Assembly: GCA_049115815.1 (NCBI GenBank)
Contig: JAGDZO010000004.1
Span: forward strand, 328,860 to 392,859
DNA from: Marinoscillum sp049115815
GTDB lineage: Bacteria > Bacteroidota > Bacteroidia > Cytophagales > Cyclobacteriaceae
DNA length: 64,000 nucleotides
Direction of reading: 5' to 3'
The notes under the pieces were generated by a model that was given only the letters and a program-made list of their open reading frames with translations, ran no database searches and was not told the DNA's origin. The translations under genes and the position numbers were made by a program. Position 1 is the first letter of the stretch. Each line of letters starts with the position of its first letter. This document shows, in pieces, positions 52,522 through 61,575 of the stretch.

Positions 52522-54951
52522 ATGAGAATTTCAACTTTAATTCTTTGTTTCATAATTACCATATCAGGCTCAACACTTCTGTCGCAGGACATAGATATTC
52601 CAACCGATATAAATCCCAGCGAGGTAACTGATCAGCAGTTAGAACGAGCGGTGGATCAAGCCCAGAATAAAGGGTATACTGAAACACAAATAGTTAATTT
52701 GGCTAGGGCAAAAGGGATGTCTGAGAGCCAGATATCTCAATTGAGGACAAGAATCTCTCATTTAAAATCCCAAAGTGGGGGTTCTGCACTAGATGAGGCT
52801 CAATTGAGAAGCGAGCTTGATTTGGGGATGGACTTTGAGGATTTGGATATTTCAGATTTAGACAATGATGAAATAGGGGGAAAAATATTTGGAGCAGAAG
52901 TATTCAGTAATAGCGCTTTAAATTTCACACCAAGTGTCAATATACCAACACCAGAAAATTATATTTTAGGAGCAGGAGATGAGTTGATCATTGATATTTG
53001 GGGAGCATCAGAAAAGACCTATCAACTGATTATTGGACCAGAGGGTGTTGTTAAAATTCCTAGTTTGGGGCCGGTATTTTTGAGTGGCTTGAGTATAGAA
53101 GAAGCTTCTGCAAGATTATTAAAACGACTAACTAAAATATATGCGGGACTCAATGACTCTAGTTACGGTAATCAAAACACTTATGGACAAGTCACCTTAG
53201 GAAGAATTCGTAGCATCAAAGTCAATGTCATTGGAGAGGTGAAAAACCCAGGAACCTATACCATTTCATCTATGAGCACTGTGCTTCATGCTTTATTTAG
53301 AGCAGGTGGGCCTGCAAGAGATGGTACCTTTAGAGATATCCAAGTATTTAGAGAGGGCAAATTAATCTCAACTTTCGATGTGTATGATTTTTTATTGAAG
53401 GGAGTCATTAAGAGCAATGTCTCACTCCGAGACCAAGATGTTATCAGAGTATCTTACTACGGTAAGCGAGTGAAAATTATTGGAGAGATTAAAAATCCAG
53501 CCATTTACGAAGTAAAGAATGGTGAAAGTCTCCAAACGATTATGAACTATGCAGGAGGTGTCACTGAAGAGACCTATACCAAGCTGGTGACCATTAGGAG
53601 AACAACTGAAAATGCAAGAAAAATATTGACGATTAAAGACGAAGAATTCGAAAAATTTGAATTGCGTTCTGGAGATGAGATAAAACTTTCTCGCATTGCA
53701 GATATTTATGAAAATCTGGTTACGATAAAAGGGTCTGTCTATCGTCCAGGAGAATATGAATTCACTGAGGGACTTAAGCTGTCAGACTTAATCGTAAAAG
53801 CGGAGGGGGTTACAGCAGACGCATTTCGGGAAAGGGGACAGGTCACGAGATCTAATAGCGATTTAACGTTAAGAAATATTCAGTTTAATATTGACAGTGT
53901 GCTTTCTGGCAGGTCTGATTTTCAATTACAAACGAATGACGTAGTTAATATATCATCCATTTTTGATTTACAGTCGGAAAGACGTATTAGAGTTCAGGGT
54001 GAAGTAAGAAATCCACAGTCTTTTATTTTTCAGGATGATTTGACTGTTGAAGATGTCATATTAAAGGCCGGAGGTTTCAAAGAAACAGCTGCAAAGTCAT
54101 TTGTTGAAGTTGCTAGAATCGTAACCGATAAAAGTGATATAGATAGATCTTTGACGTCTGAACTTTTTACTTTTCCGATCAGTGAAGAATTACTTATTGG
54201 AGCCGGGGCCTCTAGTTTTTTATTGAAACCTTTTGATTTAGTGACCATAAGAAGAAGTCCTATATATAGTTCTTTAAGTACTGTTGAAGTAGAAGGAGAA
54301 GTGCTGTATCCGGGGAAATATGTCATAAACAAAAGAGATGAACGGATATCTGATGTGATCAAAAGATCTGGTGGTTTTACCAATGAAGCATATCCTACAG
54401 GAGGAACATTAATACGCCGAACAGAATATTTTGATGATGCAGAGGCGGCCAAAGTTAAAAGATTAAGAATTCAAGGATTAAATGAACTCGAAGAAAACAC
54501 TGATGATCTTCAAATAAGTCAGAGTGAGGCAATAGCAATTGAATTGAAAGAGATTATTAGTAATCCAGGAGGGAAGTATGATTTGTTTGTTCAGGATGGG
54601 GATATCATTAGTGTTCCTAAAGAATTACAGACAGTTCGCGTGAGAGGAGAAATTCACTTTTCTAGTAATATTTCTTTTGATGAGCAAAGAAGTTTTAAAG
54701 ATTATGTCTCCTCTGCTGGCGGATTCACTTCAAATGCCAAAGCTGGAAAATCCTATATCGTTTATCCTAATGGCAGTGCTGAACGGACAAAACAATTCCT
54801 TTGGATAAAAAAATATCCTAATGTAGAACCAGGATCCGAAATTATAATCCCCGCTAGGCCGACAAAAGAAGGAGTAACTCCTGAAAGGTTAATTGGATTG
54901 ACATCAAGTGTTTTAACAATGCTTTTGATTGTGGATAGATTATCAAGATAA
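52522..54951 (+). CDS. Polysaccharide export outer-membrane protein with six SLBB domains
   Basis: Wza-like secretin-type export protein, 809 residues, over twice the length of E. coli Wza. A signal peptide (RISTLILCFIITISGSTLLS) is followed by an acidic Gln-rich segment, the Poly_export domain (about 137-215, YILGAGDELIIDIWGASEKT), and six SLBB-type repeats starting near residues 233, 316, 399, 489, 586 and 702. A final helix (GLTSSVLTMLLIVDRL) ends the protein. It probably forms the periplasmic and outer-membrane conduit with the Wzz-like protein. The first Cys lipobox typical of Wza is not evident. It lies 7 bp after cysQ. Confidence 0.87.
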   Translation: MRISTLILCFIITISGSTLLSQDIDIPTDINPSEVTDQQLERAVDQAQNKGYTETQIVNLARAKGMSESQISQLRTRISHLKSQSGGSALDEAQLRSELDLGMDFEDLDISDLDNDEIGGKIFGAEVFSNSALNFTPSVNIPTPENYILGAGDELIIDIWGASEKTYQLIIGPEGVVKIPSLGPVFLSGLSIEEASARLLKRLTKIYAGLNDSSYGNQNTYGQVTLGRIRSIKVNVIGEVKNPGTYTISSMSTVLHALFRAGGPARDGTFRDIQVFREGKLISTFDVYDFLLKGVIKSNVSLRDQDVIRVSYYGKRVKIIGEIKNPAIYEVKNGESLQTIMNYAGGVTEETYTKLVTIRRTTENARKILTIKDEEFEKFELRSGDEIKLSRIADIYENLVTIKGSVYRPGEYEFTEGLKLSDLIVKAEGVTADAFRERGQVTRSNSDLTLRNIQFNIDSVLSGRSDFQLQTNDVVNISSIFDLQSERRIRVQGEVRNPQSFIFQDDLTVEDVILKAGGFKETAAKSFVEVARIVTDKSDIDRSLTSELFTFPISEELLIGAGASSFLLKPFDLVTIRRSPIYSSLSTVEVEGEVLYPGKYVINKRDERISDVIKRSGGFTNEAYPTGGTLIRRTEYFDDAEAAKVKRLRIQGLNELEENTDDLQISQSEAIAIELKEIISNPGGKYDLFVQDGDIISVPKELQTVRVRGEIHFSSNISFDEQRSFKDYVSSAGGFTSNAKAGKSYIVYPNGSAERTKQFLWIKKYPNVEPGSEIIIPARPTKEGVTPERLIGLTSSVLTMLLIVDRLSR

Positions 54952-54952
54952 T

Positions 54953-55966
54953 ATGTCACAAAGAATATTAATTACTGGATCGGCCGGCTTTATTGGTTTT
55001 CATTTATCAAAAAAGCTGTTAGAGGATGGTTTTGAGGTCATCGGAATTGACAATATCAATGACTACTATGATGTTAACTTAAAACTAGACCGCCTCAAAA
55101 TATTAGAAGGAAACGAAAAATTTGACTTTCGAAAGGTGGATGTTAGCCAGAAGGAGGACTTAACTGCTGTTTTTGAAAGTGGACTTTTTGATGGGGTGAT
55201 TCATTTAGCTGCCCAAGCAGGTGTTAGATATTCTATTACTCATCCAGACATATACATAGCCAGTAATATTGTTGGGTTTCACAACATGCTTGAATGTGTT
55301 CGAACTTATGGGACGAAACATTTTATTTTCGCATCATCGAGTTCAGTTTATGGTGCAAACGCTAAGCTGCCATTTTCCACCAGCGATTCAGTAGACCGGC
55401 CAATCTCTTTGTATGCTGCAACAAAGAAGTCAAACGAGTTAATGGCGTATACCTACTCGCATCTCTACCAAATACCCACAACTGCATTAAGATTTTTTAC
55501 CGTTTATGGATCTTGGGGTAGGCCAGATATGGCATTATATAAGTTCGCTGAAAAAATAAAAGAAGGTAAGCCAATTCAGATTTACAATAACGGTAACATG
55601 ATGCGCGATTTTACTCATGTAAATGATATTGTCGAAAGCATAATTAGATTAATGCCAAAACCACCTGGTTTCTCCGAAATGAGTCAGGATTCCTCAGGCA
55701 TTATTGCTCCATATAATTTATTTAATATTGGGTCGAACAATCCTGTCAAATTGATGGAGTATGTGAAAATTTTGGAAGATAAATTAGGTATCGAGGCTAT
55801 TAAAGAATTTATGCCCATGCAAGCTGGCGATGTAAAAGATACTTTTGCAGATGTAGAGGATTTGATTGAATATATTAGTTACAAGCCATCGACAAAAATA
55901 GAGGTGGGCATGGAGGAATTTGTAGATTGGTTTTTGGATTATAAAAAAACGAATATGCTATCATGA
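54953..55966 (+). CDS. UDP-glucuronate 4-epimerase-like SDR enzyme (second copy)
   Basis: Extended SDR of 337 residues from the same subfamily as the gene at 42695. Landmarks: LITGSAGFIGFHLSKKLL, NDYYDVNLKLDRLK, FASSSSVYGANAKLPF, SLYAATKKSNELMAYTYS (YxxxK). ATG 54953 is used because an upstream start would overlap the SLBB gene. It starts 1 bp after the SLBB stop. The stop overlaps the Wzz-like start by 4 bp. Confidence 0.83.
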   Translation: MSQRILITGSAGFIGFHLSKKLLEDGFEVIGIDNINDYYDVNLKLDRLKILEGNEKFDFRKVDVSQKEDLTAVFESGLFDGVIHLAAQAGVRYSITHPDIYIASNIVGFHNMLECVRTYGTKHFIFASSSSVYGANAKLPFSTSDSVDRPISLYAATKKSNELMAYTYSHLYQIPTTALRFFTVYGSWGRPDMALYKFAEKIKEGKPIQIYNNGNMMRDFTHVNDIVESIIRLMPKPPGFSEMSQDSSGIIAPYNLFNIGSNNPVKLMEYVKILEDKLGIEAIKEFMPMQAGDVKDTFADVEDLIEYISYKPSTKIEVGMEEFVDWFLDYKKTNMLS

Positions 55967-57069
55967 GCGATGATATAAGGAATGTGAATCCAGAGCAGAC
56001 TGAATTTGACTTGCTGCTATTCATAAAGGAATTATGGAATAAGAGAAGAATTGTCCTTCTTATTTGCATCCTATTTTTTGGTATTTCAGTAGTCTATCTT
56101 CAAGTGATTGATAAGGAGTATACTTCTTATTCCGAAATGCTACCTAGTTCTTCTTCCGAAAATGGCTCTTCTAGTTTGAGAGGTTTAGGAGGTTTGGCGG
56201 GCTTAGCTGGTTTTAGTGTTCCTAGTTCGACTTCAGACATTAATAGCACCATATATCCAGAAATAGTTGAGAGTCTGCCGTTCAAACTTCAACTGTTAGA
56301 TAGTACACTTTATTTTTCTGAACTTGACTCCACAATTACTATTAGAGATTATTTCGCAAAAATATCTTATCCGACTTGGGATGTAATATTCAAAAAATAT
56401 ACGATCGGGTTGCCAAGGTTACTATTGTCACATTTGAGATCTACAAATTATGATCCGCAGTTAAACTATATTTTCCAAGAAGGTATCTATTATTTGGGTA
56501 TTGAGGATCGAATTGCTATTGGGGCAATGATTGATAGGGTTTTTATTGAAACCAAAAGAGAGAATGGAATAATATCAGTTACGACTACAATGCCAGATCC
56601 AATAGCCTCAGCTCAACTGAATAGAGTGACCGTACTATTACTCAAGCATTTTATTACCGAGTATAGAATAAATAAGGCGAAAGAGAGTCTAATGTATATT
56701 GAGAAAAGTTATAATGAGGCAAAAATGAATTTTGAACGGGATCAGGAAGTATTAGCATCATTTATTGATCACAATCAAAACGTAACGACATCAATAGCTA
56801 GAATTGAGAGGCAAAGATTAGAAAATGCGTATAATATTTCGTTTGATTTATATAGTACTGTATCAGCACGATTGGAACAGGCAAAAATACGACTCAGTGA
56901 AGAAACACCCGTTTTTTCAGTAATTGAACCTATAGTAGCCCCAACTAGTCATAGTTATCCTAATTCCACCTCCATTATTTTGATTTCAGTCGTTTTTGGA
57001 CTCTTTGTTTCTATTTCTTTTTTCTTTATAGACAGTTTTATTAGAATGTGGCTACAGAAGTATTCTTAA
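55963..57069 (+). CDS. Wzz-like chain-length determinant / polysaccharide co-polymerase
   Basis: Inner-membrane protein of 368 residues with two membrane helices (IVLLICILFFGISVVYLQVI near residue 35 and SIILISVVFGLFVSISFFFI near 345) bracketing a periplasmic domain with coiled coil (about 225-300). A Gly/Leu-rich turn (LRGLGGLAGLAGFS) follows helix 1. There is no cytosolic tyrosine-kinase domain, so it is a PCP without a fused BY-kinase. It likely controls chain length and links the Wzy/flippase side to the SLBB export protein. Confidence 0.85.
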   Translation: MSDDIRNVNPEQTEFDLLLFIKELWNKRRIVLLICILFFGISVVYLQVIDKEYTSYSEMLPSSSSENGSSSLRGLGGLAGLAGFSVPSSTSDINSTIYPEIVESLPFKLQLLDSTLYFSELDSTITIRDYFAKISYPTWDVIFKKYTIGLPRLLLSHLRSTNYDPQLNYIFQEGIYYLGIEDRIAIGAMIDRVFIETKRENGIISVTTTMPDPIASAQLNRVTVLLLKHFITEYRINKAKESLMYIEKSYNEAKMNFERDQEVLASFIDHNQNVTTSIARIERQRLENAYNISFDLYSTVSARLEQAKIRLSEETPVFSVIEPIVAPTSHSYPNSTSIILISVVFGLFVSISFFFIDSFIRMWLQKYS

Positions 57070-57078
57070 AAGGTTATC

Positions 57079-57993
57079 ATGAGCGAGGAAAAGTCTAAAA
57101 TTCCCAATTTTTATATTCTTGGAGCTTCAAAAGCAGGTTCTACGTCCTTGAATTATTACCTTGATCAGCATCCAAATATATATATGGGTTCAGATAAGGA
57201 ACCAGAGTTTTTTCAGAATGATCAGGATTATTCTAAGGGGTTAGATTGGTACCACAATACTTATTTTAGGAATGCAGATTTCAATTATCCGGTGGGTGAA
57301 GCTTCTGCATCTTACTTGTATTACTCCAAAGTTGCTGAACGACTGAGTTCTTTACCTGTAGCAAATCAGCGATTTATTGTGATTATGAGAAATCCGATTG
57401 AAAGAGCATATTCACAATATTGGCACCAAGTTCGTCGGGGTGAGACAAGATCATTTCAAGCAGCTATAGACGCAGAATTAGCGGAAATCAGTCTGAATAA
57501 AGAGGTCATATTCGAATTTCCTCCTAAGAGTTATTATTTGGGCCGAAGTTTATACGGCGCTCATATAAAGAATTATTTGAGCTATTTTAAAAAGGAACAA
57601 TTCCTTTTCTTGTTTCTAGAAGAGCTAAAACTAAATCCTGAATCTGTTTTTGATAAGATATGTTCATTTCTTGGCGTCCAGGAGTATCACGGATTTTCTA
57701 CTAAAAAAGTATATAATTCAGGGGCCACTAGCCCAATTTTAGTTCAAATGAATCGTTTGAAGAAGTCTTCAATTGGCAGAGTAATAAGGAGGTGGGATGC
57801 GGGTTTCACTAGTTCTTTAAAGCGAACCGTTCTAAATAATTCTGCTCTTTTTTCAAATAGGGAAAAGTATCCAGAAATGAATTCAGACTTGAAATCAAAA
57901 TTGGAAGAATTCTTCAGCGAAGACGTTCAACTTTTATCCACTTTGCTTCCTGATGATGGGTTTTCTCCGAATTGGTTATCTCAGGAAAAATAG
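57079..57993 (+). CDS. Sulfotransferase (heparan-sulfate-sulfotransferase-like)
   Basis: PAPS-dependent carbohydrate sulfotransferase, 304 residues. The 5'-phosphosulfate-binding loop is in FYILGASKAGSTSLNYYLDQ, and the 3'-phosphate-binding element in FIVIMRNPIERAYSQYWHQV. EPEFFQNDQDYSKGLDWY provides the usual acidic substrate region. It sits 9 bp after the Wzz-like gene, inside the locus that also encodes PAPS synthesis and PAP removal. The acceptor sugar and position are unknown. Confidence 0.9.
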   Translation: MSEEKSKIPNFYILGASKAGSTSLNYYLDQHPNIYMGSDKEPEFFQNDQDYSKGLDWYHNTYFRNADFNYPVGEASASYLYYSKVAERLSSLPVANQRFIVIMRNPIERAYSQYWHQVRRGETRSFQAAIDAELAEISLNKEVIFEFPPKSYYLGRSLYGAHIKNYLSYFKKEQFLFLFLEELKLNPESVFDKICSFLGVQEYHGFSTKKVYNSGATSPILVQMNRLKKSSIGRVIRRWDAGFTSSLKRTVLNNSALFSNREKYPEMNSDLKSKLEEFFSEDVQLLSTLLPDDGFSPNWLSQEK

Positions 57994-57995
57994 AC

Positions 57996-58889
57996 ATGGC
58001 AACAGAACTGCACCAAATAACGGTTGGAATTAAGACTTTTTACAGAACCGATAAATTGGAGGATACCCTAAATGCGTTAATAGGCAAATCATTTTCTCAG
58101 GTAATTATCGCAGATGATGGCGAAATTGATGAGGCCAAGGATTTGCTATATGACAAGTACGCGGAATTACTTCCTCTTAAGGTCCTTAGGCTTCCACATG
58201 ACACTGGTTTGCCTTACGGGAGAAATAGAATGATTGAAGCGTGTAATACACCTTACTTTTTAATGCTTGATGATGATCAAGTAATTCCAGATAATATTAA
58301 AGTACTGTTGGATATTTTGCATGGAGATTCTGAGTTAGGGGGAGTATCTTGTTTTTGGAATGAATATGGGCACATAGTTTGTAGAGCGCATAATTTGCAT
58401 ATGATTCACGGACATTTGATAAAGGATAAAGGCCGTGATCAAATTAAGAGGACAATTGGACAAACAGCTTATTTTTTAATGGATTTTATTCCAAATTCTA
58501 CTTTGTACCGTAAAGAGTGTTTTGATGAAATTAAGTGGGATGAAGCTATTAAGATTGGCTCAGAACATGTTGATTTTTACATGGCGCAAAAACAACTCGG
58601 GAAATGGAAATTTGCAGTTACACCCGATGTAATCATTAAGCATTACCCAAGTATTGGTACGGGCACATACGAAAAAAAATTTCGCCATCAGAATGAGCGC
58701 ATAAAGAAGTACAAGCAATATGTACTAAAAAAATGGCAGTTTAAAGATGTGCTTAACGGGGAAGGTTTATTGATGATCAATCGAGGTGTCAAGAAATCTG
58801 TTATTCATAAAATTGTAATTGGAAATAGATTGACAAGAATAGTTCTGCTCGGATTCTTTAAGATTCTAGAAAGTTTCAAATTGATTTGA
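57996..58889 (+). CDS. Family 2 glycosyltransferase
   Basis: GT-A fold glycosyltransferase of 297 residues. The opening strand is QITVGIKTFYRTDKLEDTLN, followed by the donor-binding VIIADDGEIDEAKD and the metal-binding FLMLDDDQVIPDNI (DxD). HVDFYMAQKQLGKWKFAVTP is the acceptor-side block. The ATG at 57996 starts the conserved domain and removes an overlap with the sulfotransferase gene. The sugar it transfers is unknown. Confidence 0.82.
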   Translation: MATELHQITVGIKTFYRTDKLEDTLNALIGKSFSQVIIADDGEIDEAKDLLYDKYAELLPLKVLRLPHDTGLPYGRNRMIEACNTPYFLMLDDDQVIPDNIKVLLDILHGDSELGGVSCFWNEYGHIVCRAHNLHMIHGHLIKDKGRDQIKRTIGQTAYFLMDFIPNSTLYRKECFDEIKWDEAIKIGSEHVDFYMAQKQLGKWKFAVTPDVIIKHYPSIGTGTYEKKFRHQNERIKKYKQYVLKKWQFKDVLNGEGLLMINRGVKKSVIHKIVIGNRLTRIVLLGFFKILESFKLI

Positions 58890-58897
58890 TCTAGTCC

Positions 58898-60367
58898 ATG
58901 AAGGGAAAGAAAAAACAGTTTGCCAAGGATTTTCTGAGTTATGGTTTAGTTGAAAGCATAGGTAGAATTGCAAGTATTTTTCTACTTCCAATTTTGACAA
59001 GAACTCTGTCAGTAGAGGAGTTTGGATCAATTGACCTGATATTTGTTTTAACACTTTTGCTAGCTAATGTTTTTCAACTGTCCTTAACTATTTCGTTAAG
59101 CAGGTTTTTAAGAGTTCATAAAGGAGAAAAAACACCGCTTTATTTTACCCTGACAGTATTTATAACATTATTTAGCATAGTGTTGATGATACCACTAATC
59201 ATTTTCTCGGATGCGATTGCATCAGTGTTGGTTGATGATAGCAGATTCAGTTTTTATTTGGAAATCTCAATATTGGCCGCCTTTTTTATGGCGCTATCAA
59301 ACCTATCACAATTACTATTACGAAGGAGAAGACAGATATTTCTTTTTGGCACCATGAATATCGCTTACGTATTTTTATATGTAGGGCTCTCCTTATTATT
59401 CGTTCTCCAATATGATCAAGGGGCTCTTGGTGTGTTTTATGGATATCTTGCGGCAAATTTCCTGAAGTATGTAATGGGACTGCTGTTTACTTGGTCAGAC
59501 TTTGTGTTTCGATGGGATAAGGAAGGTTTAGTAAGCTCTTTAAACCTTAGCCTTCCTTTTTTTCCTGGATCCATTGCGAACTGGGCAAATAGTCAATTAA
59601 ATCGTTTGATTATATTGAACATATTGGGTCTCACTGCAATGGGTTTTTTTGGGGCTGCAAGTCGAATTTCGAATTTGATCAATTTTTCGGTTCAGCTTTT
59701 CAAAAAAACATGGCAACCACATGCCGTTGAGTTGATTCAAGAGAAAGAGGATAATGAAGTGTTCGCAAATATGCTCATTTACTATTTCGGGTTCTATATC
59801 ACTTTGGGGGTAATGTTTATTCTTGTATCTCCATTTCTCATAGATGTAATGCTTCCAGAAGTATATTTTGATGTTTATACTATAGTGCCTTGGCTTGCAA
59901 TGGGACAGATAATTCATTATTCATCAAGTATTTTAAATGTTGGGACTATCATAACATTGAAAACAGGAGTAAATGCTAGAACATCTGGAATAGCTCTGAT
60001 TTCAAACGTTACAGGAGCTATTGTTTTGGGGTATTATTTTGGAATATTGGGGGTGTCAATATCTTTTATGTTATCGGAAATTTTATCTCGAATTTATATG
60101 ATAAGTCAGACTCAAAAATTGGTGCGTATTGATTTCGATACTAAGCTAGTAGCCAAGTTAGTTTTACTTTATATTTTCGCTGCTCTAGCTTTTATCTTAT
60201 ACCTACATATATATCCATTCACTCCTCTGCATTATCTGTTAGTAGCGATAACACTGTGTGTATTGTATTTTGGGGTTTTCTACGTCTTATTAAAAAAGAA
60301 ACACAGCGCTTTTTTTGAGTATTTTATTAATCTACTTTCGGCTCGATTTGGAAAAGCGAATAGTTAG
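58898..60367 (+). CDS. Oligosaccharide flippase (Wzx/MATE-like)
   Basis: Membrane protein of 489 residues with 12-14 predicted helices. The N-terminus QFAKDFLSYGLVESIGRIAS and ILTRTLSVEEFGSIDLIFVL is typical of the polysaccharide transporter family. It probably moves lipid-linked repeat units across the inner membrane. It lies 8 bp after the GT2 gene. A 341-bp gap follows. Confidence 0.88.
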   Translation: MKGKKKQFAKDFLSYGLVESIGRIASIFLLPILTRTLSVEEFGSIDLIFVLTLLLANVFQLSLTISLSRFLRVHKGEKTPLYFTLTVFITLFSIVLMIPLIIFSDAIASVLVDDSRFSFYLEISILAAFFMALSNLSQLLLRRRRQIFLFGTMNIAYVFLYVGLSLLFVLQYDQGALGVFYGYLAANFLKYVMGLLFTWSDFVFRWDKEGLVSSLNLSLPFFPGSIANWANSQLNRLIILNILGLTAMGFFGAASRISNLINFSVQLFKKTWQPHAVELIQEKEDNEVFANMLIYYFGFYITLGVMFILVSPFLIDVMLPEVYFDVYTIVPWLAMGQIIHYSSSILNVGTIITLKTGVNARTSGIALISNVTGAIVLGYYFGILGVSISFMLSEILSRIYMISQTQKLVRIDFDTKLVAKLVLLYIFAALAFILYLHIYPFTPLHYLLVAITLCVLYFGVFYVLLKKKHSAFFEYFINLLSARFGKANS

Positions 60368-60708
60368 AAAATTTCTGATTACTTCATAAAGTTTATTTAT
60401 TGTTTGCACATGCGTTGTTATTCAAGGAAGAAAAAAGGCAATGTATGATCGAATTTCATTTTGACTAGGCACGCAATAATTTTGGTGATTGACCAAGATT
60501 AATTCTTTCATCAAGAAAATTGTTGACATTTGCACCTTGAGTGATTTATGGAGCTTGCGGTGGATTAGACACTTAAATTTGCAAAGCTTGATTAATTTAT
60601 TTTCAAAAAACGTGATGATTATGAATTTATCGTTAAACACAAAAGGAATAATCAATCTAAAAGATTTCAGAAAAGCTTTAGGTAAGTCTTCAGCAAATCA
60701 TTCAAAAC
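60368..60708. other. 341-bp gap between flippase and GT61-type gene
   Basis: AT-rich with no supported gene. A possible -7 box TAAATTTG lies at 60574-60581 with a TTG 16 bp before it, about 130 bp before the next start codon. A plus reading frame at 60489-60734 (81 codons) has no recognisable features and overlaps the next gene. No terminator was seen. Confidence 0.4.
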
Positions 60709-61551
60709 ATGAAAGTCACATACATCTCATATAAAATTGAGAATAAGTCTTATTTGGTCAAAATCAATAGAAAGAGCGGAGGGATTAACCATTTTTACCA
60801 TTTTCTACTTGATTTTATTTGGCCTTTCTATTACTCCATGGAATTTTATGGAGTAGCTGGAGGGAAGGTGTCTTCATTTTTCACTAATGATGAGGAGGCG
60901 CTATTTTTCAACGATCATTTCTTGCAGATTTTTGGCACGAATATTCAGAAAAGTAATTTTCAAATATTGAGAACTCGTTTATTGAAATCACCACTAACTA
61001 TTGTAGGCTTTAATTCTAAAAGAAGAGATTACTATGAAATATTTTTGAATGAGGCCGATTTTCGTTTGAGCCAGAGGAGATTGAGAGAGTTCATGCTATT
61101 ATCTTTAGGCATTAAACAAAGACATCAACAGCCTTTGGTCGTTCTAATAGAAAGAAAGGGGAGCGTGGCAGGGGGAGGTGCAGCAAGACGAGCTATCGTT
61201 AATCATGATGAATTGAGGCATAAACTGCAGGCTAGCTGCGATTCTTCAGGAGTGATATTTAGAAATGTCGAATTAGCCTCAATGACATTTAAGGATCAAA
61301 TTGACCTTTTTGGAAACGATAATATTACAATCATAGGTCAGCATGGAGCTGGGTTGGTAAATATGTTATGGTTAAACAACTCAAATGGGTGCATTATTGA
61401 ACTGATGGGAGAAACAAAGGAACATTTTAAAAATTTGGCCAATGACTTAGGTATTGAATACCATCGAGTGTTTTGTAAAAGTAATAATGTTCAAGCCTTG
61501 AATCGCGAAGAAATTGTTGTGGACATAGAGAAGGTGTTGAATTTGATTTAA
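60709..61551 (+). CDS. GT61/DUF563-type glycosyltransferase
   Basis: A 280-residue protein resembling the DUF563 (glycosyltransferase 61) family. The N-terminal block NHFYHFLLDFIWPFYYSMEF matches the family's HFxxHxLLE-type motif, and the C-terminal GQHGAGLVNMLWLNNSNGCI with IELMG is diagnostic. VVLIERKGSVAGGGAARRAI is the Arg-rich segment before the catalytic region. Members transfer xylose or other sugars in eukaryotes; bacterial substrates are mostly unknown. A xylose donor would be available from the decarboxylase at 46204, which is suggestive only. Confidence 0.75.
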   Translation: MKVTYISYKIENKSYLVKINRKSGGINHFYHFLLDFIWPFYYSMEFYGVAGGKVSSFFTNDEEALFFNDHFLQIFGTNIQKSNFQILRTRLLKSPLTIVGFNSKRRDYYEIFLNEADFRLSQRRLREFMLLSLGIKQRHQQPLVVLIERKGSVAGGGAARRAIVNHDELRHKLQASCDSSGVIFRNVELASMTFKDQIDLFGNDNITIIGQHGAGLVNMLWLNNSNGCIIELMGETKEHFKNLANDLGIEYHRVFCKSNNVQALNREEIVVDIEKVLNLI

Positions 61552-61575
61552 TTACCCACTAATCATTAATGATAG

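Noticed and set aside
60489..60734. Possible 81-codon gene before the GT61-like gene
   Set aside because: No recognisable feature, no start signal, overlaps the next gene, and matches neither a membrane nor a domain pattern.
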